A stretch of DNA of 64,000 nt from Aerococcus sp. HMSC062A02 (lineage in GTDB: Bacteria; Bacillota; Bacilli; Lactobacillales; Aerococcaceae), in assembly GCF_001809535.1 (NCBI RefSeq), contig NZ_KV797910.1:208560-272559 (forward strand), written 5' to 3'. Positions within the stretch are counted from its first letter, which is position 1, and each line of letters starts with the position of its first letter. This document shows, one piece after another, positions 1 through 9,317 of the stretch. Both the position numbers and the translations under genes were made by a program. Under the pieces are notes generated by a model. The model worked only from the letters and a program-made list of their open reading frames with translations, had not been told where the DNA came from and did no database searches.

Positions 1-1293
1 TTTATTGTTAGCCCCCAGCTTGCTCCTATCTTTATTCTGGGCGGTCTAGTTTTGGGAACAATTCTTTCTCTTATTACCTTGGCTTCTAACCGCATCTTAG
101 CCGGTATCCAAAAAGCTTTAGACTATTTGGGTCAACTTTTTGCTGAAAATTTATCAGGGATGCGAGACATCCGGTCTTTCGCCAGTCAAAAGCGTGAAGT
201 CCAGCGCTTCGAAGAGGCTAACCGAGACTGGAGGAAGCAGCAGGTTGCCTTGGCCCGGGTTCAATCGCTGGCCAATCCTGCTAGCCTCTTTGTGGTTAAT
301 TTATTGATCGCTCTTATTCTGTATTTTGGCGGGGGACTAGTGAACCGAGGGGCCTTCCAACAAGGCGAAGTGATTGCTCTTGTCAATTATATGAATACCA
401 TCCTTCTAGCCCTTAATGTCTTGGTCCAGGTGCTTGTAATGATTAGTCGGGGGGTAGCTGGAATCCAACGCGTGGATGAATTGCTAGCTCTTGAGCCAAG
501 TATTGTAGATCCTGTGCCCAATCACCGCTGCCCCGTACACCTAGAAGAACCAGCACTTGCTGTTAAGATCGACCAGCTAAGCTTTGCTTACGGACAAAAA
601 GCTGTACTTAAAAATATTAATCTAAACTTAGCCCCTGGTGGCTTCTATGCGATAGTAGGTCCTACGGCGGCAGGGAAAAGCACTTTGATTCATTTGCTTG
701 AGCGTTTTTATAAGCCGTCAAGCGGTCAGATTTTTTTGAATGGACAGGATACCCAAGAGATGGCCCTTACTGAGCTTAGACAAATGATCAGCCTAGTCCC
801 CCAGCATGCCAGCCTCTTGACCGGGACGATTCGTTCTAACTTGCTTTTGGGCAGGGCAGATGCGACAGATGAAGAGCTCTGGCGGGCCCTGGAAGACGCC
901 CAGGCCGCTCACTTTGTCAGCCAGCTTGATGGGGGCTTGGATGCTCCGGTTAGCCAGGGCGGGAAAAATTTCTCAGGGGGCCAACGCCAGCGCTTGACAA
1001 TCGCTCGCGCCCTGGTCAAGGAGGCCGGACTTCTTATCTTAGATGACGCACTGAGCGCTCTTGATTTTGCCACCGAGGCTCGGATTCGTTCGACCCTTGC
1101 CCAAAAATCAGCTAGTGTCTTATTGGTTTCCCAACGCTTAGCCTCAGTGCTTGAAGCTGACCAAATTATCGTCTTAAACTATGGCCAAGTCGAAGCGGTT
1201 GGAAAGCATGATGAGCTACTTGCTCAGAGTCCTAGCTATTATGCCATGGCCAAGTCACAAAAATTAGTAGAAGGAGGCGAGTCCCTTGCTTAG
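1..1293 (+). CDS. ABC exporter half-transporter, NBD with degenerate catalytic site (5' truncated by window)
   Basis: The frame is open from the first base, so the true start lies upstream of the window. What remains is the end of the transmembrane domain and a full nucleotide-binding domain. Walker A reads GPTAAGKST, the signature is FSGGQ, and Walker B ends ILDD, with aspartate where the catalytic glutamate is expected. It overlaps the next half-transporter by 8 bp. In heterodimeric exporters of the BmrCD/TM287-288 type one subunit carries this non-catalytic Walker B, so this is very likely one half of such a pair. The substrate (drug, peptide or lipid) cannot be read from sequence. Confidence 0.93.
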   Translation, partial: FIVSPQLAPIFILGGLVLGTILSLITLASNRILAGIQKALDYLGQLFAENLSGMRDIRSFASQKREVQRFEEANRDWRKQQVALARVQSLANPASLFVVNLLIALILYFGGGLVNRGAFQQGEVIALVNYMNTILLALNVLVQVLVMISRGVAGIQRVDELLALEPSIVDPVPNHRCPVHLEEPALAVKIDQLSFAYGQKAVLKNINLNLAPGGFYAIVGPTAAGKSTLIHLLERFYKPSSGQIFLNGQDTQEMALTELRQMISLVPQHASLLTGTIRSNLLLGRADATDEELWRALEDAQAAHFVSQLDGGLDAPVSQGGKNFSGGQRQRLTIARALVKEAGLLILDDALSALDFATEARIRSTLAQKSASVLLVSQRLASVLEADQIIVLNYGQVEAVGKHDELLAQSPSYYAMAKSQKLVEGGESLA

Positions 1294-3025
1294 GTCTTTA
1301 CGTGCACTTCTATCTTATTTAAGGCAGGAGAGCTTAAGCTTAGTCTTTATTCTTATTTTGGCTAGCCTATCCGTAGCCTGCCAAATTTTGATTCCGATTC
1401 AAATCGGTGAAGCGGTCAACCAGGTCCTCGGCAGGGGGCAAGTCTATTTTTCTGGCTTATACCAGCAGCTGGCTTATCTCTTGGTCAGTGCCGGTCTCGC
1501 CGCCCTCTTTATGTGGGGGCAAAACCGACTGATTAACCAGCTGAGCTACCGACTTATGGGCCGTTTGCGGATTGATCTTTTTAAAAAGCTGCAAAAATTG
1601 CCCTTGAATTTTATCGACCAGCATGCCCATGGTGACCTAGTCAGCCGAGCGATTAATGACGTGGATTTGGTGGGAAATGGTTTGGTCCAAAGTTTTACCA
1701 ATTTTTTCTCCGGTCTAGCAATGATTATAGGGGTACTAGTAATGATGCTGTCTATCCATGTTCGCACAGCTTTAATTGTCATTGTTCTGACACCTTTGTC
1801 GATTGCGGTGTCCAGTTTTATCGCCAACCGCACCTATCGCTTTTTTCAGACCCAGTTAGCTTTGCGCGGCCAGCTCCATGCCTATACAGAGGAGCTCGCA
1901 GCTAACCAGCTGCTCGTCAAGAGCTTTCAGTATGAAGGCCAGGCGGAGGAAAACTTTAGTCAGCTCAACCAAGAACTCCACGAATCCGGCATTTGGTCCC
2001 AGTTTTACGGTGCCCTAGTCAATCCTTCAGCCCGAGTGGTCAATAGCTTAGTTTATGGGGCAGTCGGGCTCTACGGTGCTTTTGCAGTTGTTTCCGGTCA
2101 ACTATCGGTGGGGATCTTTTCCAGTTTCCTCGCCTATGCTAACCAATACAGTAAGCCTTTTAATGATATATCCGCGGTGGTGAATGAGATGCAGACAGCT
2201 CTCGCTGCTAATGAGCGAATTTTTGACTTGCTGGGAGAAGAAGAGGCCGGCAATTCTTACCAAGTTGCTCAGATCCCTACTTTTAAAGGGCAGCTTAGCT
2301 TTGACCAGGTCGCTTTTTCTTATCAGAAAGAGCATCCATTGATTGAAGACTTCTCCTTAGAAGTTCAAGCAGGGCAAACAGTTGCTATTGTCGGACCAAC
2401 CGGAGCAGGCAAGTCAACCTTGATTAATCTCTTGATGCGCTTCTATGAGCTCGATAGTGGGCGTATCCTAATTGATGGGGTGGATAGCCGCCAGCTGGAC
2501 AAGAACTATCTGAGACAGCTCTTCGGAATGGTCCTGCAAGATTCCTGGCTATTTGAAGGGACCATCTACGACAATATTGCTTACGGCAAGCCTGACGCGA
2601 CTTATGAAGAAGTGATTGCAGCAAGTAAAAAAGCTCGCCTCCACCCCCTTGTCCAACAGATGGACCAGGGCTATGACAGTCCCGTCCAAGTCGCTGGAGC
2701 TAACCTATCTTCTGGCCAGCAGCAACTAATCTGTATTGCCCGCATCCTGCTGACGGACTTTAAGATGCTTATACTCGATGAAGCAACGAGTTCCATCGAC
2801 AGCTTAACGGAAGCCTTGGTCCAAGAAGCTTTTGACCAGATGATGCAAGGGCGGACAAGTTTTGTTGTCGCCCACCGCCTATCCACCATTCAGAATGCCG
2901 ACGTGATTCTCGTCCTTGACCAGGGGCAAATCGTTGAACAAGGTAAGCATGAGGATTTACTCGCCCGCCAAGGCTTCTATTATCAGCTCTATAATAGTCA
3001 GTTTAGCCATTTCAGTAAAGAATAG
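1286..3025 (+). CDS. ABC exporter half-transporter, NBD with catalytic glutamate
   Basis: This 579-residue protein has an N-terminal six-helix ABC transmembrane domain (about residues 15-310) and a C-terminal NBD. Walker A is GPTGAGKST and Walker B ends LILDE with the catalytic glutamate, but the signature is LSSGQ rather than LSGGQ. The upstream partner has the reverse pattern (good signature, ILDD). Together they would form one competent and one degenerate ATP site, the usual asymmetry of heterodimeric exporters. The start is TTG, overlapping the upstream stop region, with a GGAGG-like ribosome site. A bidirectional terminator follows. Confidence 0.93.
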   Translation: MLRSLRALLSYLRQESLSLVFILILASLSVACQILIPIQIGEAVNQVLGRGQVYFSGLYQQLAYLLVSAGLAALFMWGQNRLINQLSYRLMGRLRIDLFKKLQKLPLNFIDQHAHGDLVSRAINDVDLVGNGLVQSFTNFFSGLAMIIGVLVMMLSIHVRTALIVIVLTPLSIAVSSFIANRTYRFFQTQLALRGQLHAYTEELAANQLLVKSFQYEGQAEENFSQLNQELHESGIWSQFYGALVNPSARVVNSLVYGAVGLYGAFAVVSGQLSVGIFSSFLAYANQYSKPFNDISAVVNEMQTALAANERIFDLLGEEEAGNSYQVAQIPTFKGQLSFDQVAFSYQKEHPLIEDFSLEVQAGQTVAIVGPTGAGKSTLINLLMRFYELDSGRILIDGVDSRQLDKNYLRQLFGMVLQDSWLFEGTIYDNIAYGKPDATYEEVIAASKKARLHPLVQQMDQGYDSPVQVAGANLSSGQQQLICIARILLTDFKMLILDEATSSIDSLTEALVQEAFDQMMQGRTSFVVAHRLSTIQNADVILVLDQGQIVEQGKHEDLLARQGFYYQLYNSQFSHFSKE

Positions 3026-3031
3026 AACAGA

Positions 3032-3080
3032 CAAAAAGCCAGGTCAATCAGCTTATAGGAAGTGATTGACCTGGCTTTTG
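3032..3080. terminator. Bidirectional terminator between ABC exporter and gpmA
   Basis: A perfect 17-bp inverted repeat (3034-3050 paired with 3063-3079) has an A-run on its left and a T-run on its right. It can therefore stop transcription from both convergent genes. Confidence 0.9.
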
Positions 3081-3104
3081 TTATAGCTTCTAAAAGCTTA
3101 CAGA

Positions 3105-3779
3105 TTATTTCTCTAGGATAGTTTTGTTAACAACATTAAGGTCTTCATCTAAATCGTAAACGATAGGTTCACCAGTTGCAATTTCAACTGAAGGAATATC
3201 TTCGTCAGAGATGTTTTCTAGGTATTTCGTAATGGAACGGAGGCTATTGCCGTGTGCCACAACTAAAACATTTTTGCCTTGTTTTAATTCAGGAGCAATG
3301 TGGTCTTCCCAGTAAGGTAGGGTACGGGCTAGGGTATCTTTTAAGCATTCGCCAGCAAGCAGACGGTTTTGGTCTAAGTCAGCATAGCGTGGATCATCGA
3401 TGCCTTCTTCAGCTAATGGTGGGCGAACATCGAAGGAACGACGCCAAATGTGGACTTGTTCATCCCCATATTTTTCAGCAGTTTCAGCTTTATTTAAGCC
3501 TTGTAAGCCTCCATAATGACGTTCGTTTAAGCGCCAGTTTTTGTTGACGGGTAAGTAGAGACGATCCATTTGGTCTAAGACATTATAAGTCGTTTGGATG
3601 GCACGTGATAACATGGAAGTATGAACCGTGTCGAATTCAATACCAGCTTCTTTAAGGTCTTGACCAGCCTTTTGAGCTTCTTTAACCCCTTTTTCTGAGA
3701 GGCGAGGGTCTAACCAACCTGTGAAAACATTGGCTAAGTTTAATTCACTTTCGCCGTGACGGATGAAAACTAATTTCAT
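3105..3779 (-). CDS. gpmA: 2,3-bisphosphoglycerate-dependent phosphoglycerate mutase
   Basis: This 224-residue cytosolic glycolytic enzyme interconverts 3- and 2-phosphoglycerate. It starts MKLVFIRHGESELN, holding the RHG phosphohistidine motif, and has the second histidine in VVAHGNSLR. I chose this ATG rather than the in-frame codon 17 residues upstream because it is preceded by AGGAGG and matches the family N-terminus. It is monocistronic, convergent with the ABC exporter and divergent from pflB. Confidence 0.96.
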   Translation of the reverse strand: MKLVFIRHGESELNLANVFTGWLDPRLSEKGVKEAQKAGQDLKEAGIEFDTVHTSMLSRAIQTTYNVLDQMDRLYLPVNKNWRLNERHYGGLQGLNKAETAEKYGDEQVHIWRRSFDVRPPLAEEGIDDPRYADLDQNRLLAGECLKDTLARTLPYWEDHIAPELKQGKNVLVVAHGNSLRSITKYLENISDEDIPSVEIATGEPIVYDLDEDLNVVNKTILEK

Positions 3780-3907
3780 TATAAAATTCCTCCTAAAAAT
3801 AATTAATGAACAAGCATTATTATTCACCAAAGCAAGTTTTGCTTTGCTATCCTATATTTTACGCTATTTGCCGATGAGGGGCAAATGCTTTTGCAAATAT
3901 CCATTAA

Positions 3908-3922
3908 TTAAAAGCGCTTCCA
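3908..3922. promoter_or_regulatory. cre-like CcpA site upstream of pflB
   Basis: The 15-mer centred on AAAGCGCTT matches the degenerate cre consensus WTGNAANCGNWNNCW at all fixed positions except one (A for G at position 3). It lies about 65-80 bp upstream of the pflB -10 element. CcpA control of pfl is known in related lactic acid bacteria; its use here is inference. Confidence 0.5.
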
Positions 3923-3984
3923 TAAAATATTATTAAATTTTAATAAATTTCCACGTGAAAAGTGTAGCAATCTGTTTGGTAAGC

Positions 3985-3993
3985 TGTTATAAT
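3985..3993 (+). promoter_or_regulatory. pflB promoter, extended -10
   Basis: TGTTATAAT is a perfect extended -10 element (TGn plus TATAAT). The -35 region is poor (TAGCAA), which is normal for extended -10 promoters. It lies 54 bp upstream of the pflB ATG. Confidence 0.65.
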
Positions 3994-4012
3994 TAGAGAC
4001 AGATCTGTTATA

Positions 4013-4030
4013 TTGTGAAATAAATTACAA
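4013..4030. promoter_or_regulatory. Rex-like redox operator in the pflB leader
   Basis: The 18-mer begins TTGTGAA and ends ATTACAA. It agrees with the Rex consensus TTGTGAA-N4-TTCACAA at 12 of 14 fixed positions. It sits just downstream of the predicted transcription start, a position where a repressor would block elongation. Rex senses NADH/NAD+ and commonly controls fermentative genes in Firmicutes. A Crp/Fnr-type protein could also bind such a half-symmetric site. Confidence 0.55.
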
Positions 4031-4047
4031 AAGGAGATGAATTTATA

Positions 4048-6285
4048 ATGGATACGACTAAAGCATGGAAAGGCTTCACTGGTAAGAAATGGCAGGAAGA
4101 AGTTAATGTTCGCGATTTTATCCAAAATAACTATACAGAATATACGGGTGACTCTTCATTCCTAGAAGGGCCAACTGAAAATACTACTGAATTATGGGAT
4201 CAAGTGATGGACTTAACCAAACAAGAACGAGAAAATGGTGGTGTTCTTGATATGGATACCAAGATTGTATCAACTATCACCTCTCATGATGCAGGGTATC
4301 TTGATAAAGATAAAGAAAAAATCGTTGGGGTTCAAACTGATGAACCGTTTAAACGTTCCTTACAGCCATTCGGTGGTATTCGGATGAGTGAACAAGCTGC
4401 TAAATCTTATGGCTATGAAGTTGACTCTGAAATTTCTCATATCTTCCGTGATTGGCGTAAGACCCACAACCAAGGGGTATTCGATGCTTACACACCTGAA
4501 ATGCGTAAAGCTCGTCACAACAAGATCATCACTGGTTTGCCAGATGCTTATGGTCGTGGTCGGATCATCGGTGACTACCGTCGTGTTGCCCTATACGGTA
4601 TTGACTTCTTAATGGATGAAAAATTACAAGAATTCAACGATGGTGATGGCATGGATATGTCACAAGATGTTATCCAACACCGTGAAGAGTTATCTGACCA
4701 ATACCGTGCTTTAATTGAATTAAAAGAACTTGGTAAGACATATGGCTTTGACTTAAGCCGTCCTGCAGAAAATGCTCACGAAGCTATCCAATGGTTATAC
4801 CTAGCTTACCTAGCTGCCGTTAAGCAACAAAATGGGGCTGCAATGTCATTCGGACGTACATCTACCTTCTTGGATATCTATATCCAACGTGACCTTGAAA
4901 ACGGAACTTTAACTGAAGTTGAAGCGCAAGAACTCATCGACCACTTAATCATGAAATTGCGTATCGTTAAATTTGCACGTACCCCTGAATATAATGAACT
5001 CTTCTCTGGGGACCCAACTTGGGTAACTGAATCGATTGCAGGTATGGGCTTAGATGGACGCTCCTTAGTAACTAAGAACAGCTTCCGTTACCTACAAACC
5101 TTGAAGAACATGGGTACAGCTCCAGAACCAAACTTAACTGTTCTTTGGTCTAAAGACTTACCAGAAGGCTTCAAGGAATTCTGTGCGGAAATTTCAATTA
5201 AGACCAGCTCTATCCAATACGAAAACGACGAAGTTATGCGCCCACAATACGGTGATGACTATGGTATTGCCTGCTGCGTGTCTGCTATGGAAATCGGTAA
5301 ACAAATGCAGTTCTTCGGTGCCCGTGCTAACTTAGCTAAGACTTTACTTTATGCTATTAACGGTGGGGTAGACGAAATTTCTAAAGTACAAGTTGGCCCT
5401 CGTTATCAACCAATTGATAGTGAATATCTCGATTACGATGAAGTTATTGACAAGTTCGATGATATGATGAACTGGATCTGTAAACTTTATGTGAATACTT
5501 TAAATGTTATCCACTACATGCATGACAAGTATTCTTATGAAAGTCTTGAAATGGCTCTCCATGATTCTCATGTTAAACGGACCATGGCAACTGGTATTGC
5601 TGGTTTCTCCGTAGCGGTTGACTCACTTTCAGCAATTAAATATGCAAAAGTTAAACCAATCCGTGATGAAAATGGGGTAGCTGTTGACTTCGAAATTGAA
5701 GGCGACTATCCAAAATATGGTAACAACGATGACCGTGTTGATGAAATTGCGGTTAAACTCTTGAAGAAATTCATGACTAAGATCCGTAAGACACCTACTT
5801 ACCGTGGTTCTGTCCATACAACTTCTATCTTAACCATCACTTCTAACGTCGTTTATGGTAAGAATACAGGGTCAACTCCTGATGGTCGTGAAGCCGGTGT
5901 GGCCTTTGCACCAGGGGCTAACCCAATGCACGGACGTGACTCACACGGCGCCTTAGCAAGTCTTTCATCAGTAGCTAAATTACCATACACCTACTCAATG
6001 GACGGTATCTCTAACACCTTCTCAATCGTACCTAAGGCTTTAGGACGTGATGAAGAAACTAAGATTGATAACTTAGTGTCCATGTTAGACGGTTACTCTA
6101 AACAAGGTGGCCACCACTTAAACATTAACGTCTTCGACCGTGATACCTTGCTTGACGCGATGGATCACCCAGAAGAATACCCACAATTAACCATCCGTGT
6201 ATCTGGTTATGCGGTGAACTTCGTTAAATTGACTCGCGAACAACAATTAGAAGTTATCAACCGGACCATGCACGAAGGGATGTAA
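4048..6285 (+). CDS. pflB: Formate acetyltransferase (pyruvate formate-lyase)
   Basis: This 745-residue glycyl-radical enzyme converts pyruvate and CoA to acetyl-CoA and formate under anaerobiosis. The adjacent catalytic cysteines are C409-C410 in IACCVSAM. The radical glycine is G720 in RVSGYAVNF near the C-terminus. Full length is normal for the family. AAGGAGATG precedes the ATG at good spacing. The activating enzyme follows 32 bp downstream and is probably co-transcribed. Codon choice looks highly biased, as expected for an abundant enzyme. Confidence 0.98.
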   Translation: MDTTKAWKGFTGKKWQEEVNVRDFIQNNYTEYTGDSSFLEGPTENTTELWDQVMDLTKQERENGGVLDMDTKIVSTITSHDAGYLDKDKEKIVGVQTDEPFKRSLQPFGGIRMSEQAAKSYGYEVDSEISHIFRDWRKTHNQGVFDAYTPEMRKARHNKIITGLPDAYGRGRIIGDYRRVALYGIDFLMDEKLQEFNDGDGMDMSQDVIQHREELSDQYRALIELKELGKTYGFDLSRPAENAHEAIQWLYLAYLAAVKQQNGAAMSFGRTSTFLDIYIQRDLENGTLTEVEAQELIDHLIMKLRIVKFARTPEYNELFSGDPTWVTESIAGMGLDGRSLVTKNSFRYLQTLKNMGTAPEPNLTVLWSKDLPEGFKEFCAEISIKTSSIQYENDEVMRPQYGDDYGIACCVSAMEIGKQMQFFGARANLAKTLLYAINGGVDEISKVQVGPRYQPIDSEYLDYDEVIDKFDDMMNWICKLYVNTLNVIHYMHDKYSYESLEMALHDSHVKRTMATGIAGFSVAVDSLSAIKYAKVKPIRDENGVAVDFEIEGDYPKYGNNDDRVDEIAVKLLKKFMTKIRKTPTYRGSVHTTSILTITSNVVYGKNTGSTPDGREAGVAFAPGANPMHGRDSHGALASLSSVAKLPYTYSMDGISNTFSIVPKALGRDEETKIDNLVSMLDGYSKQGGHHLNINVFDRDTLLDAMDHPEEYPQLTIRVSGYAVNFVKLTREQQLEVINRTMHEGM

Positions 6286-6317
6286 GCTCGACGACTTAAG
6301 TAATGAAATGAGGAATC

Positions 6318-7082
6318 ATGATGACAGAAACAATTGGCTATGTCCACTCTCTTGAAAGTTTTGGTTCTGTAGATGGTCCTGGGATTCGATTTGTTTCCTT
6401 CATGCAGGGCTGTCGCTTAAGATGTCAATTCTGTCATAACCCAGATACTTGGAAGATTAATGCGGGAACGCCTTATACGGCCGAAGAGCTCTTCCGAGAA
6501 GCTGTCAAATATCAGCCGTATTGGGGGAAAAAGGGTGGCGTAACCGTTTCTGGGGGAGAACCATTATTACAGATTGATTTCTTAATTGAATACTTCAAAT
6601 TGTGCAAAAAACATGGTGTTCATACAACTCTGGATTCTTGCGGGGGCCCTTTCACCCGCGAGCCAGAGTGGTTGGCTAAGTTTGAGGAACTTTTGGAATA
6701 TACAGACCTGATCTTGATGGACGTGAAGCAAATCAATCCTGAACGTCACCTCAAGCTAACGACAGCGCCTAATAAGAATATCTTAGACCTCTTCCGCTTC
6801 TTGCAGGAAAAAGGTCAGCCTATCTGGATTCGCCATGTCCTCGTACCAACTCGGACGGACTTTGACGAAGACCTGCAGGGGCTCTCTGATTTTATCCAGA
6901 GTCTAGGTGATATCGTTAAAAAGGTTGAAATCCTTCCTTACCACACTATGGGAGTTTATAAGTATCATGAACTCGGTATTCCATATAAACTTGAAGGTGT
7001 GGAGCCACCAACAGAAGACCGCGTAGCCAACGCTAAACGTATCCTGAAAGTCGATGACTACCAAGGCTACCGGTCCATGTAA
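6318..7082 (+). CDS. pflA: Pyruvate formate-lyase activating enzyme (radical SAM)
   Basis: This 254-residue protein installs the glycyl radical on PflB. The radical-SAM cluster motif is CRLRCQFC (C32, C36, C39 from the first of two adjacent ATGs), and the SAM-binding SGGEP follows. The position directly after pflB and the absence of an extra ferredoxin insert fit PflA rather than another activase. It ends just before a strong terminator. Confidence 0.97.
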   Translation: MMTETIGYVHSLESFGSVDGPGIRFVSFMQGCRLRCQFCHNPDTWKINAGTPYTAEELFREAVKYQPYWGKKGGVTVSGGEPLLQIDFLIEYFKLCKKHGVHTTLDSCGGPFTREPEWLAKFEELLEYTDLILMDVKQINPERHLKLTTAPNKNILDLFRFLQEKGQPIWIRHVLVPTRTDFDEDLQGLSDFIQSLGDIVKKVEILPYHTMGVYKYHELGIPYKLEGVEPPTEDRVANAKRILKVDDYQGYRSM

Positions 7083-7116
7083 TAGCTTTGGCCAGCATCC
7101 TGGTCAAAGCATCTCA

Positions 7117-7160
7117 ACACCCCCAAACAAGTCTCTCGAGGCTTGTTTGGGGGTGTTTTT
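7117..7160 (+). terminator. Terminator of the pfl genes
   Basis: The inverted repeat AACACCCCCAAACAAG / CTTGTTTGGGGGTGTT with a 7-8 nt loop is followed by TTTTT. It is a strong intrinsic terminator. Confidence 0.92.
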
Positions 7161-7307
7161 ATCTTTTGATATGCTCTTTTTTGCACACTTTTGCTTTAAA
7201 ATGATAAGAATATTAGTTAAAATCAAAGATTTTCCTGAAAAAATCAAACAAATTGATAAATATCTGCTATAGTTAATAAGTAATGAATTTGAAATGGGAG
7301 GAATTTA

Positions 7308-8552
7308 ATGGAAAAAGGTAAATTATTTTATGGTTGGTGGATTGTCCTCGGGGCCATCTTAATCCTAGCTTGTATGGGACCAGCCTCTGTCGCAGTGGCT
7401 AATCTTTTCCAACCACATGTGGTTGAGGAGTTTGCTATTGCTAATAGTGCTTTTGCAATTGTGAATTCAATTGTTTTAGGCATGGGGATCTTTGTATCAC
7501 CCTTTGTCTCTCAAATGTTTGCTAAGCGTGGTAATTTTAAACGTTTTTATTTGATTGGTATTCTAGTTTATGCCATTGCTTATGGTTTGTATGGCTTTGC
7601 ACCAAATATCTATGTTTTTTATTTCTTATCTATTTTTGTTGGTTTTGGGTACACAGCCACGACTATTATTCCAGTATCAATGCTGGTTAATAATTGGTTC
7701 GTCAAATCAAAAGGGACCGCCTTAAGTCTATCCTTCGCTGGCTTAGGTGTTGGTGGTATTATCTTTAGTCAATTACTCACTTTCTTGATCCAAGAAATGG
7801 GTTGGCGGATGTCCTACTTGACTTATGCCATTATTATGCTGGTTGTCTGCTTGCCTATTGTTCTCTTCCTCTTTGTTGAGAAACCAGAAGACAAGGGCCT
7901 CCATGCTTTAGGAGCTGGGCAAGTTGATCAAAGTTCTGAAGAAACGACCAGCCAAGCTGGGGTTAATTTACCGATGACAGAAGTTGTTAAGAAGCCATTC
8001 TTTATCATGCTTCTTATTGGGACAGCCTTCATTGGTATTTCGAATAACGGGGGCCTAGGACAATTCCCACCGGCCGTTCAAAGTTTACACGGTGCTGAAA
8101 AGATGGCCCTCATGGTTTCCATCTACTCTGGTGTTGGTATCCTAGGTAAATTGATCCTTGGTATAGTTAACGACAAATTTGGTGTACGGCTAGCGACGAT
8201 TTATGCTTCTGCTCTTTGCACCTTGGCCTATCTCCTGATGATGTTAGGGGCTAATTACAGCTTTGTTCTCATCATGTCTGTACTATTCGGCTTAGGGAAT
8301 GCGATCGGTACGGTCTTACCGCCACTGATGGCTTCAGCTATCTTTAGCTCTGAAGACTATCCTAAGGCTTATGGCTACATGCAGAGCGCCTTGATGCTCG
8401 GGATGACTTCAGGCTCACTCTTAGCAGCAACAATCGCTGATGTCAGCGGTTCTTACAACTATTCATGGCTTACTTTAGCTATCTTGTCGATCTTGATGGC
8501 TGTTCTTTGGGTAGGCGCTTATCAACGGTCACAAAAATTTATGACCAAATAA
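7308..8552 (+). CDS. MFS transporter, oxalate/formate antiporter (OFA)-like family
   Basis: This 414-residue protein has about 12 predicted membrane helices. The YGWWIVLG start is typical of the OFA/monocarboxylate branch of the major facilitator superfamily. A GGAGG site precedes the ATG, and TGCTATAGT at 7266-7273 may be an extended -10. Its place behind pflBA suggests a monocarboxylate such as formate or lactate as substrate, but that is context only. The family also includes oxalate:formate and lactate carriers. Confidence 0.82.
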   Translation: MEKGKLFYGWWIVLGAILILACMGPASVAVANLFQPHVVEEFAIANSAFAIVNSIVLGMGIFVSPFVSQMFAKRGNFKRFYLIGILVYAIAYGLYGFAPNIYVFYFLSIFVGFGYTATTIIPVSMLVNNWFVKSKGTALSLSFAGLGVGGIIFSQLLTFLIQEMGWRMSYLTYAIIMLVVCLPIVLFLFVEKPEDKGLHALGAGQVDQSSEETTSQAGVNLPMTEVVKKPFFIMLLIGTAFIGISNNGGLGQFPPAVQSLHGAEKMALMVSIYSGVGILGKLILGIVNDKFGVRLATIYASALCTLAYLLMMLGANYSFVLIMSVLFGLGNAIGTVLPPLMASAIFSSEDYPKAYGYMQSALMLGMTSGSLLAATIADVSGSYNYSWLTLAILSILMAVLWVGAYQRSQKFMTK

Positions 8553-8566
8553 GTTACATACGAACG

Positions 8567-8660
8567 AAAAAAGCGTAACAGCTTTGTAGTGACCCTCAAA
8601 AGTTAGATTCTTAGTCCAACTTTTTGGGGTTAGCATACTTAGCTAGTTACGCTTTTTTTT
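8567..8660. terminator. Long bidirectional terminator with a nested inverted repeat
   Basis: The outer arms AAAAAAGCGTAAC (8567-8579) and GTTACGCTTTTTT (8646-8658) are perfectly complementary and flanked by A and T runs, serving the convergent MFS and V-ATPase genes. Between them sits a second imperfect inverted repeat, from about 8591 to 8630: CCCTCAAAAGTTAGA against TCCAACTTTTTGGGG. The inner repeat resembles insertion-sequence ends. Confidence 0.8.
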
Positions 8661-8684
8661 GGCATTTTAGGCTGGGGTCAACGT

Positions 8685-9317
8685 TTAGGCCTTTTCTGCC
8701 TTATTGGCTAGGATCGCTTTGACCACTTTCAAGCGGGTAAATTCTTCCCTTTCTTTTTCTTCCAAAGCTGAGGAGATAGCTACTTGGGCATCTTCTAGCT
8801 GTGGAATGGTAATATTTTGCAGGGCATTGACCCGCTTTTGCGTTTTTTGAATGTTATTCGCTAAACGATAGGCTGAGTTTTCAATTTCAGCTAGTTTAAC
8901 TTGGAGCTCTTTGACCTTTTCAAAGGCAATGCGGGCTTGGTCAACAGCAATGCTGGTATCAAAGAGTGAATAATTGGGTTCAAGTTTTTCTTTAGGCAGC
9001 CGCGTCTCAGGGATCTCTGTGCCCATAACGCTACGGATCTTGATGTCCAGGGCATCGGAAATAGGAACACCATAAGCGGCTTGTTCGACATTAACCATGC
9101 CAATCTCACCGGTAGCAATACTCAATTGTTTGTAGGCTTCGCCATAAGCGGCCTTTAATTTTTCTTGGATTTGACTGGCTTCTTTAGATAAGGTCATGAT
9201 TTCGTTCATGAGAATCATTCGCTTGCGGTCCATCAGATTATAACCGTTGCGAGAGAGTTTGAGCGATTTTTCAACCTGCATCAAGTTACCCCGAGTAGGG
9301 GAAGCATTAATATCCAT
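8685..9317 (-). CDS. ntpD: V-type ATPase subunit D (central stalk)
   Basis: This 210-residue protein is the rotary shaft subunit. N- and C-terminal helices form the coiled coil; the N-terminus (SPTRGNLM, then LLxRKRxxL-like NLMDRKRMILM) is the family hallmark. It is the last gene of the nine-gene operon and its start abuts the ntpB stop. Length is normal. Confidence 0.95.
   Translation of the reverse strand: MDINASPTRGNLMQVEKSLKLSRNGYNLMDRKRMILMNEIMTLSKEASQIQEKLKAAYGEAYKQLSIATGEIGMVNVEQAAYGVPISDALDIKIRSVMGTEIPETRLPKEKLEPNYSLFDTSIAVDQARIAFEKVKELQVKLAEIENSAYRLANNIQKTQKRVNALQNITIPQLEDAQVAISSALEEKEREEFTRLKVVKAILANKAEKA

Noticed and set aside
7054-7272. Seventy-two-codon frame after pflA
   Set aside because: It runs through a strong terminator and lacks a ribosome site.
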